A DNA stretch of 17,051 nucleotides from an uncultured Variovorax sp. (lineage in GTDB: Bacteria; Pseudomonadota; Gammaproteobacteria; Burkholderiales; Burkholderiaceae), in assembly GCA_946478645.1 (NCBI GenBank), contig CAMLCW010000066.1, positions 1 through 17,051 of the forward strand. The letters are read 5' to 3'. Positions 9,120-16,923 of this stretch are shown one piece after another. How positions within the stretch are numbered: position 1 is the first letter of the stretch; the number at the start of each line of letters is the position of its first letter. The notes beneath the pieces are model-generated. The model was given only the letters and a program-made list of their open reading frames with translations, made no database searches and was not told where the DNA came from. A program made the position numbers and the translations under genes.

Positions 9120-11567
9120 ATGAACAAGCCCCTCGACCCGCGCCTGCTGCAACCCGCAGAGGCCTTCGCGAACTACCTGAAGAACACCGCCGCGCGCATC
9201 GACCACGGCGCCGAGGCGCTCGCGCACGAGCAGGGCGCGCGCGTGGGCATCAGCCGGCCGCACGAATCGGCGCACCTGCACGTGGCCGGCGAGGCAACCT
9301 ACATCGACGACATTCCCGAGATCGCGGGCACGCTGCATTGCGCACTGGGCCTGTCGCCGGTGGCCAGCGGCCGGGTCACGGCGCTGTCGCTCGACGCGAT
9401 CCGCGCGATGCCCGGCGTGGTGGCCGTGCTCACGGCCGACGACATCCCGGGCAGCAACGACTGCGGCTCCATCGTGCATGACGACCCGATCCTGCTGCCG
9501 GTGAATGACGGCGGCGAGATCCGCTACCTGGGCCAGCCGGTGTTCGCGGTGATCGCCGAGACGCGGGACGCCGCACGCCGCGCCGCGGCGCGCGCGAAGG
9601 AGGCGATCGCCGTGGCGGCCGAGCCGCCGGTCCTGACGCCGCAGCAGGCGCATGCGCGCGGCCAGTACGTGGTGCCGCCGATGCACATCGTGCGCAGCGG
9701 CGGCGCGGCCAACGAGGGAGACGAAGCCGCGGTGCGCGCGGCCATCGCGAGCGCGCCGCACCGCCACAAGGCGAATTTCGACGTCGGCGGGCAGGAGCAG
9801 TTCTATCTCGAAGGGCAGATCAGCTACGCAATCCCCAAGGAAGGCGGCGCGTTGCACATCCACTGCTCGACCCAGCATCCGAGCGAAATGCAGCACCTGG
9901 TGGCGCATGCGCTGCACCTGCAGTCGAACGAAGTGCACGTCGAATGCCGGCGCATGGGCGGCGGCTTCGGCGGCAAGGAATCGCAGTCGGCGCTGTTCGC
10001 CTGCGTGGCCGCCATTGCGGCGCGCCGGCTGCAGCGCCCGGTGAAGCTGCGGCTCGACCGGGACGACGACTTCATGATCACCGGCCGGCGCCACTGCTTC
10101 TGGTACGAATACGAAGTGGGCTATGACGACGAGGGGCGCATCCTCGGCGCGGAGATCACCATGGTCTCGCGCGCCGGCCACTCGGCCGACCTCTCCGGGC
10201 CTGTGATGACGCGCGCGCTCTGCCACTTCGACAACGCCTACTGGCTGCCCAACGTGGCGATGCACGGCTACTCGGGCAAGACCAACACGCAAAGCAACAC
10301 CGCGTTCCGCGGCTTCGGCGGACCGCAGGGTGCGATCGCGGTCGAGAACATCCTCGACTCGGTGGCGCGCGCGCTGGGCCGCGATCCGCTCGACGTGCGG
10401 CGCGTCAATTTCTACGGCAAGACGGAGAACAACGTCACGCCCTACCGCCAGACCGTCACCGACAACATCGTGCACGAGCTCGTCGCCGAGCTCGAGGCCA
10501 CGAGCGGCTACCGCGCGCGGCGCGAGGAGATCGCGGCCTTCAACGCGAAGAGCCCGGTGCTCAAGCGCGGCCTGGCGCTGGCGCCGCTGAAGTTCGGCAT
10601 CTCCTTCAACGTGAAGCACTTCAACCAGGCCGGCGCGCTGGTGCACGTGTACACCGACGGCTCGATCCTCGTGAACCATGGCGGCACCGAGATGGGGCAG
10701 GGCCTCAACACCAAGGTGGCGCAGGTGGTGGCGCATGAACTCGGCGTGAGCTTCGAGCGCGTGCGCGTGACCGCCACCGACACCACCAAGGTGGCCAACA
10801 CCTCGGCCACGGCCGCCTCGACCGGCGCCGACCTCAACGGCAAGGCGGCGCAGGACGCCGCGCGCCAGATCCGCGAGCGCCTGGCCGCGTGCGCGGCCGA
10901 GCGGCATGGCGGCGATGCGGCCGCGGTGCGCTTCGCGAACGACCAGGTCGAGGTCAACGGCCGCACGCTGGCCTTCAGCACCGTGGTGGGCGAGGCTTAT
11001 CTCGACCGCAAGCAGCTCTGGTCGGACGGCTTCTACGCCACGCCGGGCCTGAGCTGGGACCGGGACAAGATGCAGGGCCGCCCCTTCTACTACTTCGCCT
11101 ATGGCGCGGCGGTGAGCGAGGTGGTGGTGGACACGCTCACCGGCGAATGGAAGCTCCTGCGCGCCGACATCCTGCACGACGCGGGCAAGTCGCTGAACCC
11201 GGCCGTGGACATCGGCCAGGTCGAGGGCGCCTTCATCCAGGGCATGGGCTGGCTCACCACCGAGGAGTTGGTGTGGCATCCGCAGAGCGGCAAGCTCACG
11301 ACCCACGCGCCGAGCACTTACAAGATCCCGACCGCCAACGACTGCCCGCCGGTCTTCAACGTGCGCCTGTTCGAGGGTCAGAACGCGGAAGACTCGATCC
11401 ACCGCAGCAAGGCGGTTGGCGAGCCGCCGCTGTTGCTGCCGTTCTCGGTGTTCTTCGCGATCCGCGACGCCGTCTCGGCCGCGGGCGGCCACCGCATCGA
11501 TCCGCCGCTCAAGGCGCCCGCGACGAGCGAGGCGATCCTGCGCGCCATCACGGCTGTGCAAGTGTGA
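9120..11567 (+). CDS. xdhB: Xanthine dehydrogenase large subunit (molybdopterin-binding)
   Basis: Catalytic subunit of XdhAB, 815 residues, close to the family's usual length. By alignment from memory with bovine xanthine oxidase, the active-site residues are present: Q225 in VGGQEQF near the molybdenum oxo group, E287 in GGGFGGKES, R397 in TAFRGFGGPQ, and the base E768 in KAVGEPPLLLP. GGTEMGQGLNTK at 521-532 and QVEGAFIQGMG at 700-710 are further pterin-domain signatures. The R397 position suits purine substrates rather than the aldehydes or CO used by relatives. CGGAG at 9106-9110 gives a reasonable ribosome-binding site. It is separated from xdhA by 176 nt of repeat DNA, whereas the two subunit genes are usually tightly linked. 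Activity would also need an XdhC-type chaperone, which is not in this window. Confidence 0.97.
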   Translation: MNKPLDPRLLQPAEAFANYLKNTAARIDHGAEALAHEQGARVGISRPHESAHLHVAGEATYIDDIPEIAGTLHCALGLSPVASGRVTALSLDAIRAMPGVVAVLTADDIPGSNDCGSIVHDDPILLPVNDGGEIRYLGQPVFAVIAETRDAARRAAARAKEAIAVAAEPPVLTPQQAHARGQYVVPPMHIVRSGGAANEGDEAAVRAAIASAPHRHKANFDVGGQEQFYLEGQISYAIPKEGGALHIHCSTQHPSEMQHLVAHALHLQSNEVHVECRRMGGGFGGKESQSALFACVAAIAARRLQRPVKLRLDRDDDFMITGRRHCFWYEYEVGYDDEGRILGAEITMVSRAGHSADLSGPVMTRALCHFDNAYWLPNVAMHGYSGKTNTQSNTAFRGFGGPQGAIAVENILDSVARALGRDPLDVRRVNFYGKTENNVTPYRQTVTDNIVHELVAELEATSGYRARREEIAAFNAKSPVLKRGLALAPLKFGISFNVKHFNQAGALVHVYTDGSILVNHGGTEMGQGLNTKVAQVVAHELGVSFERVRVTATDTTKVANTSATAASTGADLNGKAAQDAARQIRERLAACAAERHGGDAAAVRFANDQVEVNGRTLAFSTVVGEAYLDRKQLWSDGFYATPGLSWDRDKMQGRPFYYFAYGAAVSEVVVDTLTGEWKLLRADILHDAGKSLNPAVDIGQVEGAFIQGMGWLTTEELVWHPQSGKLTTHAPSTYKIPTANDCPPVFNVRLFEGQNAEDSIHRSKAVGEPPLLLPFSVFFAIRDAVSAAGGHRIDPPLKAPATSEAILRAITAVQV

Positions 11568-11582
11568 TGGCTGCCGAAAAGA

Positions 11583-11722
11583 CGGACTTCCGGACGCAGA
11601 AGGAAGACCAAAGTGACGCAGAGGACGCAGAAGCAAACCAAATATGGATATGTTCTTGGTTTTCCTTTTGCGTCCTCTGCGAAATCTCTGCGCCCTCTGC
11701 GCCCTCTGCGTCCGGAAGTCCG
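11583..11722. repeat. Dispersed palindromic repeat, copy B, between xdhB and the LysR gene
   Basis: A 140-bp element with perfect 18-bp terminal inverted repeats (CGGACTTCCGGACGCAGA at 11583-11600 and its inverse at 11705-11722). The arms pair further through GACGCAGAGGACGCAGAAG on the left and the CTTTTGCGTCCTCTGCG region on the right, around an AT-rich centre near 11640-11660. The right arm has an extra iteration of a roughly 9-bp CTCTGCGCC unit compared with the copy at 8947-9071. It begins 15 nt after the xdhB stop. RNA from it would form a long hairpin that could protect or terminate the xdh transcript. Confidence 0.85.
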
Positions 11723-11735
11723 GGTCCCCGCGGCG

Positions 11736-11741
11736 TATAAC
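11736..11741 (+). promoter_or_regulatory. Possible -10 box for the LysR-family gene
   Basis: TATAAC matches five of six -10 positions, 33 nt before the LysR ATG, and lies within the imperfect dyad GCGG-N7-CCGC (11730-11744). A -35 at normal spacing would fall in the right end of the dispersed repeat and is poor. If real, the regulator has its own promoter independent of xdhAB. Confidence 0.35.
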
Positions 11742-11774
11742 CGCCCGCATCGTCCACTACCGTACGAGCGGCCC

Positions 11775-12734
11775 ATGCGCGACCAGGCTCTTTTCGACAA
11801 GATCGACCTTCATCTGATACGGGTGCTCCACACCGTGCTGACCGACCGCAGCGTCTCGCGCGCCGCCATCCGCCTGGGCATGTACCAGCCCGCGGTGTCG
11901 GCCGCGCTCAAGCGGCTGCGCGAACTCTCGGGCGATCCGCTGCTGGTGCGCTCGGGCTCGGGCATGGTGCCGACCGATGCGGGGCTGCGCATGATCGAGC
12001 CGGCCGCGAGCATCCTGCGCGCCGCCGAGATGCTGTTCTCCGATGTGCGCGGCTTCGAGCCGCAGTCGGCGGCCACCACCTTCCGCATCGCCGCGAGCGA
12101 CTACATGGACCCGCTGTTCCTGCCGATGCTGGTGGCCGAGGTCAAGCGCGAGGCACCGCTGTGCCGCATCGAGATCCATGCGCTCTCGCCCGATTCCGAC
12201 TACCACGGCCATCTCTCGCTCGGCCAGGTCGACCTGGTGATCGGCAACTGGCTGCAACCGCCCGAAGACCTGCACATGGCGCGGCTCTTCGGCGACGACG
12301 TGGTCTCGCTCGTCAACCAGGACCATCCGGCGGTGCGCCGCGGCTGGGACCTGGAGACCTGGCTCGCGGCCGAGCACATCGCGCCCACGCCGATGCACCC
12401 TGGTGGGCGCGGCATCATCGACCAGATGCTCGACGAGCTCGGGCGCCAGCGCAACATCACGGCGCGCTGCGCGCACTTCGGGCTGATTCCCGACATGGTC
12501 GCCTCCAGCCTGCTCGTGCTGACCACGGGTCGCCAGTACTGCGAGCGCTTCGCGGCGCGGCTGCCGCTGAAGATCCTCGAATGCCCGGTGGCCCTGCCGC
12601 GGCTCATGTACTACCAGCTCTGGCACGAGCGCACCCATTCGTCGAGTTCCGCGCGCTGGCTGCGCGACTGCATCAAGGGCGTGGCGGCGTCGCTGCGGCC
12701 CGTGCATACCCCCGACATCCCCGATCCGCCCTGA
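11775..12734 (+). CDS. LysR-family transcriptional regulator (NodD-like subgroup)
   Basis: DNA-binding activator/repressor of 319 residues, standard length. The winged HTH spans about residues 10-70 (DLHLIRVLHTVLTDRSVSRAAIRLGMYQPAVSAALKRLRELSGDPLLVRSG), and an effector-binding type-2 periplasmic-fold domain starts at about 102. The pattern resembles the NodD/NahR-like branch. The ATG at 11775 is chosen because FDKIDLHLIRVL sits immediately after it; the longer frame from 11613 is translated repeat DNA. The ribosome-binding site is weak. It lies between xdhB and a purine permease gene on the same strand, so control of purine uptake and oxidation genes is a reasonable inference. The effector is unknown; a purine or urate would be the first candidate. 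Confidence 0.93.
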   Translation: MRDQALFDKIDLHLIRVLHTVLTDRSVSRAAIRLGMYQPAVSAALKRLRELSGDPLLVRSGSGMVPTDAGLRMIEPAASILRAAEMLFSDVRGFEPQSAATTFRIAASDYMDPLFLPMLVAEVKREAPLCRIEIHALSPDSDYHGHLSLGQVDLVIGNWLQPPEDLHMARLFGDDVVSLVNQDHPAVRRGWDLETWLAAEHIAPTPMHPGGRGIIDQMLDELGRQRNITARCAHFGLIPDMVASSLLVLTTGRQYCERFAARLPLKILECPVALPRLMYYQLWHERTHSSSSARWLRDCIKGVAASLRPVHTPDIPDPP

Positions 12735-12739
12735 GCCTT

Positions 12740-12764
12740 GTGATCGCGCCGGCGTCGCGATCAC
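12740..12764 (+). terminator. Perfect 9-bp inverted repeat after the LysR gene
   Basis: GTGATCGCG (12740-12748) and CGCGATCAC (12756-12764) flank a 7-nt loop, six bases after the LysR stop. The hairpin is strong, but no T-run follows, so it is not a classic intrinsic terminator. It may be a terminator lacking a U-tract, an mRNA-stabilising end, or an operator for the downstream permease. Confidence 0.45.
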
Positions 12765-12813
12765 GAGGGCACGATGAAACGACCGCCCCATAAAACAGCT
12801 GGAGACAAGCGAA

Positions 12814-14196
12814 ATGAACAGGTTTGAAGAGGTGCCGAAGGTCACCGATCCCGCCGCACCGGCGGCCATTGCGCGCGGCGCCACGCCGCTCGCTGGCGGC
12901 TGGCTCGAACGCAGGTTCGGCCTGGCCGAACACAACACGACAGTGCGCACCGAGGTCATCGCGGGGCTCACCACCTTCCTGACGATGGCCTACATCATCT
13001 TCGTCAACCCGTCGATCCTCGGCGATGCGGGCATGCCGAAGGGCGCGGTGTTCGTCGCCACCTGCCTGATCGCGGCGCTCGGCACGCTGATCATGGGCCT
13101 GTATGCCAACTACCCGATCGCCATGGCGCCGGGCATGGGGCTGAACGCCTACTTCTCGTACGTGGTGGTGCTGGGCATGGGCTACACCTGGCAGGTGGCG
13201 CTGGGCGCGGTGTTCATCTCGGGCTGCCTGTTCCTCGTCGTCACGGTCACGGGGCTGCGGGAGCTGTTCATACGCGGCATACCGCAGTCGCTGCGAACGG
13301 CGATCACGGTGGGCATCGGCATGTTCCTCGCGCTGATCGCGCTCAAGAGCGCCGGCGTGGTGGCCGCGTCGCCCGCGACCTTCGTCACGCTCGGCGATTT
13401 GCATTCGCCGCCGGTGATCCTGGCCACGCTGGGCTTCCTGGTCATCGTGGTGCTCGACCGGCTCAAGGTGCGCGGCGCGATCCTGGTCGGCATCATGCTC
13501 GTGACGGTGCTGTCGTTCTTCTTCGGCGGCAACAAGTTCAACGGCATCTTCGATGCGCCGCCGTCGGTCATGCCGACCTTCCTCGAGCTCGACATCCTGG
13601 GCGCGCTCAAGGGCGGCATCCTCAATGTGGTGCTGGTGTTCTTCCTGGTCGAGATGTTCGACGCCACCGGCACGCTGATGGGCGTGGCCAAGCGCGCCGG
13701 CCTGCTGGTGCCGGGCAAGATGGAACGCATGAACAAGGCGCTGCTGGCCGACAGCGGCGCCATCTTCGCGGGTTCGCTGCTCGGCACCTCGAGCACCACG
13801 GCCTACGTCGAGAGCGCGGCCGGCGTGCAGGCCGGCGGGCGCACCGGCCTCACCGCGGTGGTGGTGGCCGCGCTGTTCCTGGCCTGCCTCATGATCTCGC
13901 CGCTCGCAGGCTCGGTGCCGGCCTACGCCACCGCACCGGCGCTGCTGTTCGTCGGCTGCCTGATGTTGCGCGACCTCGTCGAGCTCGACTGGGAAGACAC
14001 CACCGAGGTGATCCCCGCCGTGGTCACCGCGCTCGCGATGCCCTTCACCTATTCGATCGCCAACGGCCTGGCCTTCGGCTTCATCACCTATGCGGTGCTC
14101 AAGCTGTTCACCGGCCGGGCACGGGAAGTGCATGTGATGGTCTGGGTGATCGCGGCGATCTTCCTCTTCAAGTTCGCTTATATCGGCGGGCACTGA
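12814..14196 (+). CDS. NCS2-family purine permease, AzgA/PbuG type
   Basis: Inner-membrane proton-coupled importer for nucleobases, 460 residues. It has a hydrophilic N-terminus to about 45 and then multiple hydrophobic segments. The hallmark motifs are AMAPGMGLNAYF at 103-113, the substrate-site region FFLVEMFDATGTLMGVA at about 276-292, and LLGTSSTTAYVESAAGVQAGGRTG at 322-345. These motifs place it in the AzgA/PbuG branch (adenine, guanine, hypoxanthine) rather than the UraA or UacT branches. GGAG at 12801-12804 supports the ATG. Its place 80 nt after the LysR gene, near xdhAB, fits supplying hypoxanthine or guanine for oxidation. Which purine it prefers cannot be decided from sequence. Confidence 0.94.
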   Translation: MNRFEEVPKVTDPAAPAAIARGATPLAGGWLERRFGLAEHNTTVRTEVIAGLTTFLTMAYIIFVNPSILGDAGMPKGAVFVATCLIAALGTLIMGLYANYPIAMAPGMGLNAYFSYVVVLGMGYTWQVALGAVFISGCLFLVVTVTGLRELFIRGIPQSLRTAITVGIGMFLALIALKSAGVVAASPATFVTLGDLHSPPVILATLGFLVIVVLDRLKVRGAILVGIMLVTVLSFFFGGNKFNGIFDAPPSVMPTFLELDILGALKGGILNVVLVFFLVEMFDATGTLMGVAKRAGLLVPGKMERMNKALLADSGAIFAGSLLGTSSTTAYVESAAGVQAGGRTGLTAVVVAALFLACLMISPLAGSVPAYATAPALLFVGCLMLRDLVELDWEDTTEVIPAVVTALAMPFTYSIANGLAFGFITYAVLKLFTGRAREVHVMVWVIAAIFLFKFAYIGGH

Positions 14197-14226
14197 CCGG
14201 GAGCGCCCGCCGGGGGCGCCGATTCG

Positions 14227-14260
14227 GGCGGGGCGCTATTAAACTAATAGCTGCCCCGCC
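14227..14260 (+). terminator. Long GC/AT hairpin between the purine permease and nucleoside ABC genes
   Basis: GGCGGGGC plus GCTATTA (14227-14241) pairs with TAATAGC, a bulged T at 14252, and GCCCCGCC (to 14260) around the loop AAC, giving a 15-bp stem with one bulge. It is followed by TTGTTTG, a poor but somewhat T-rich tail. It lies 30 nt after the permease stop and 40 nt before the next ATG. It could end the upstream transcript or act as a leader attenuator or operator for the ABC genes. Confidence 0.55.
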
Positions 14261-14299
14261 TTGTTTGCTGTTGAACGAGACGAATCCAAAAATCCCGGC

Positions 14300-15841
14300 A
14301 TGACCCATCCCAGACTCCAGCTCGCCCACATCACCAAGCGCTATCCGGCGGTGGTGGCGAACAGCGACATCTCGCTGGCCGTCGCGCCCGGCGAAATCCA
14401 TGCCGTGCTCGGCGAGAACGGCGCCGGCAAGTCGACGCTGATGAAGATCATCTACGGCTCGGTCAAGCCCGACGAGGGCAGCGTGGTGTTCGATGGCCAG
14501 CCGGTGCAGCTGCGCAATCCGCAGCAGGCGAGGGCGCTCGGCATCAGCATGGTGTTCCAGCACTTCAGCCTGTTCGACACGCTCACCGTGGCCGAGAACG
14601 TCTGGCTGGGTCTGGACAAGTCGCTTTCGCTGGCCGAGGTGGCGCGCAGCATCTCGGCCAAGGCGAGCGAGTATGGGCTGGACATCGATCCCTCGCGGCC
14701 CGTGCACACGCTGTCGGTCGGCGAGATGCAGCGCGTGGAGATCATCCGCGCGCTGCTCACCAACCCGCGGCTGCTGATCCTCGACGAGCCGACCTCGGTG
14801 CTCACGCCGCAGGCGGTGACCAGGCTCTTTGGCGTGCTGAACAAGCTCGCGTCGGAAGGCTGCAGCATCCTCTACATCAGCCACAAGCTGCACGAGATTC
14901 GCGAACTCTGCACCGCCTGCACCGTGCTGCGCGGCGGCAAGGTGACGGGCGTGTGCGATCCGCGGGAGGAAAGCAACGAGTCGCTGTCGCGGCTGATGAT
15001 CGGCGCCGAGCCGCCGCCGCTCACGCACCGGCCCGTGCATGCGGGCGCGGTGGCGCTGCGCGTGGCGGGCCTCACGCTCGCGCGCGAGGACCAGTTCGGT
15101 GTCGACCTCGACGGCATCTCCTTCGAGGTGCGCGCGGGCGAGGTGGTCGGCATCGCGGGCGTGTCGGGCAATGGCCAGAAAGAACTGCTCTACGCGCTCT
15201 CGGGCGAGGACGTGCGCGCCGACGCCGCCATGGTGCGGGTGTTCGACCGGCCCGCCGGGCGGCTCGCGCCGCGCGCGCGGCGTGCGCTCGGCCTGCACTT
15301 CGTGCCCGAGGAGCGGCTGGGCCGCGGCGCGGTGCCCACGCTGGGGCTCGCGCACAACCTGCTGCTCACGCGCGGCAATGCCGTGGGCCGCGGCGGCTGG
15401 ATCCCGACCGCGGCGCTCGAGCAGCATGCCAAAGCCATCATCGCGCGCTTCAACGTCAAGGCGGGCGGCCCGCATGCGGCGGCGCGTTCGCTGTCGGGCG
15501 GCAATCTGCAGAAATACATCGTCGGTCGCGAGATCGATGCCGATCCAAAGCTTTTCATCGTCTCGCAGCCGACCTGGGGCGTGGACGTGGGCGCCGCCGC
15601 GTTGATCCGCGGCGAGATCCTCGCGCTGCGCGACGCGGGCTGCGCGGTGCTGGTGGTCAGCGAAGAACTCGACGAGCTGTTCGACATCAGCGACCGGCTG
15701 CACGTGATCGCCAAGGGCCGGCTGTCGCCCTCGATCGACCGCGCGGCGGCCACGCTGCCGCAGATCGGCGAATGGATGAGCGGGCTCTGGCAGGGGCAGG
15801 GCAACGCAGCGGCAAAGGAGGCGATCCATGCTCAGGCTTGA
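14300..15841 (+). CDS. Nucleoside-type ABC transporter ATP-binding protein (tandem ATPase domains)
   Basis: Cytoplasmic ATPase of 513 residues with two fused ABC domains, as in BMP-dependent nucleoside importers (YufO/NupO, PnrC-like) and ribose-type CUT2 systems. Domain 1 is intact: Walker A GENGAGKST at 38-46, signature LSVGEMQ at 138-144, Walker B LLILDEP at 158-164, switch H195. Domain 2 is degenerate in the way usual for this family: GVSGNGQKE at 287-295 replaces Walker A, LSGGNLQK is at 398-405, and VSQPTWGVDVGA at 421-432 has Q in place of the catalytic glutamate. The ATG at 14300 lacks a clear ribosome-binding site; a TTG-initiated extension from 14261 has no homology and starts on the hairpin. 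It overlaps the permease gene by 14 nt. The purine context supports nucleoside or purine uptake. Confidence 0.94.
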   Translation: MTHPRLQLAHITKRYPAVVANSDISLAVAPGEIHAVLGENGAGKSTLMKIIYGSVKPDEGSVVFDGQPVQLRNPQQARALGISMVFQHFSLFDTLTVAENVWLGLDKSLSLAEVARSISAKASEYGLDIDPSRPVHTLSVGEMQRVEIIRALLTNPRLLILDEPTSVLTPQAVTRLFGVLNKLASEGCSILYISHKLHEIRELCTACTVLRGGKVTGVCDPREESNESLSRLMIGAEPPPLTHRPVHAGAVALRVAGLTLAREDQFGVDLDGISFEVRAGEVVGIAGVSGNGQKELLYALSGEDVRADAAMVRVFDRPAGRLAPRARRALGLHFVPEERLGRGAVPTLGLAHNLLLTRGNAVGRGGWIPTAALEQHAKAIIARFNVKAGGPHAAARSLSGGNLQKYIVGREIDADPKLFIVSQPTWGVDVGAAALIRGEILALRDAGCAVLVVSEELDELFDISDRLHVIAKGRLSPSIDRAAATLPQIGEWMSGLWQGQGNAAAKEAIHAQA

Positions 15842-16922
15842 AGCGCGTCCGGAGCTCTCGCGCTTCTGGACCTTTGCCTCGCCGGTGCTGGCGCTGCTGG
15901 TGACCGTGCTGATCGGCGTGGCGCTGTTCGCGGCGCTCGGCAAGGACCCGGTCAAGGGCCTGCTGGTGTTCTTCTACGAGCCGATCAAGAACGGCTATGC
16001 GATCGGCGAACTCACGATCAAGGCCACGCCGCTTTTGATCATCGCGCTGGGCCTGGCGGTATGCTTTCGCTCCAACGTGTGGAACATCGGCGCCGAGGGC
16101 CAGTTCGTGTTCGGCGCCATCGCGGCGGGCGGCGTGGCGCTGATGGCCGACAAGACCACGGGCGGGTGGATCGTTGCGGCGATCCTCGTCGCGGGCACGC
16201 TCGGCGGCATGGTGTGGGCCGGCATCGTGGCCTTCCTGCGCGATCGCTTCAACGCGAACGAAATCCTCGTGAGCCTGATGTTGGTGTACGTGGCGACGCT
16301 GCTGCTGAGCTACATGGTGTTCGGCCCCTGGAAAGACCCGCAGGGCTACAACTTCCCGCAGTCGAAGACCTTCGAGGCGGTGACGCAGATTCCGCGGCTG
16401 TTCAAGGGCTCGCGCGTGAGCATCGGGCTGATCATCGCGCTGGTGGGCGTGGGCGTGCTCTGGGTGTTTTTGTTCCGCACGCGCGCGGGCTTCGCGCAGC
16501 AGGTCGGCGGCCTGGCGCCGGCGGCGGCGCGCTACGCGGGCTTCTCGGCGCGGCGCGCGGTGTGGACGGCGCTGCTGGTCTCGGGCGGCGCGGCCGGCCT
16601 GGCCGGTGCGCTCGAAGTCGCCGGTCCGCTCGGCCAGCTGACGCCGTACGTGCCTGCGGGCTATGGCTTCGCGGCGATCATCGTGGCCTTCGTCGGGCGG
16701 CTGCATCCGGTCGGCATGGTGTTCTCGGCGATCCTGATGAGCATGTTCTACATCGGCGGCGAACTCGCGCAGTCGCGCCTGGGCCTGCCCAAGTCGCTGA
16801 CCGGTGTGTTCCAGGGGCTGCTGCTGTTCACGCTGCTGGCCTGCGACACGCTGATTGCGTATCGCGTTCGGCGCAAGGCGGCTGCGAAGCCGGTCTCGCG
16901 CTTGGCCGAAGGAGCGTTCTAG
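15828..16922 (+). CDS. Nucleoside-type ABC transporter permease (first of an expected pair)
   Basis: Inner-membrane permease of the YufP/NupP (BPD_transp_2) type, 364 residues with about eight to ten hydrophobic segments. Family landmarks are VWNIGAEGQFVFGA at 84-97, RFNANEILVSLMLVYVA at 140-156 and SGGAAGLAGALEV at 252-264. A strong AAAGGAGG site sits upstream of the ATG at 15828 inside the end of the ATPase gene, showing translational coupling. Such importers normally need a second, shorter permease and a BMP-family lipoprotein receptor encoded next. Neither is recognisable in the 129 bases that remain, so the operon is either cut by the window end or interrupted by repeat DNA. Confidence 0.94.
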   Translation: MLRLEARPELSRFWTFASPVLALLVTVLIGVALFAALGKDPVKGLLVFFYEPIKNGYAIGELTIKATPLLIIALGLAVCFRSNVWNIGAEGQFVFGAIAAGGVALMADKTTGGWIVAAILVAGTLGGMVWAGIVAFLRDRFNANEILVSLMLVYVATLLLSYMVFGPWKDPQGYNFPQSKTFEAVTQIPRLFKGSRVSIGLIIALVGVGVLWVFLFRTRAGFAQQVGGLAPAAARYAGFSARRAVWTALLVSGGAAGLAGALEVAGPLGQLTPYVPAGYGFAAIIVAFVGRLHPVGMVFSAILMSMFYIGGELAQSRLGLPKSLTGVFQGLLLFTLLACDTLIAYRVRRKAAAKPVSRLAEGAF

Positions 16923-16923
16923 G

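Noticed and set aside
11378..11800. Small minus-strand frame with a hydrophobic stretch across repeat copy B
   Set aside because: The hydrophobic segment is translated from the repeat's T-rich arm; the same peptide type appears over copy A, so it is a repeat artefact.
12673..14193. Minus-strand frame opposite the purine permease gene
   Set aside because: Its product is rich in His, Arg, Asp and Glu, the complement of a hydrophobic membrane protein, with no recognisable fold.
14261..14299. TTG-initiated extension of the nucleoside ABC ATPase
   Set aside because: Family homology begins after the ATG at 14300, and the TTG directly abuts the hairpin, leaving no room for a ribosome site.
14168..15955. 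Long minus-strand frame opposite the nucleoside ABC ATPase gene
   Set aside because: The opposite strand has all ABC motifs in order; this product is repetitive His/Arg-rich sequence.
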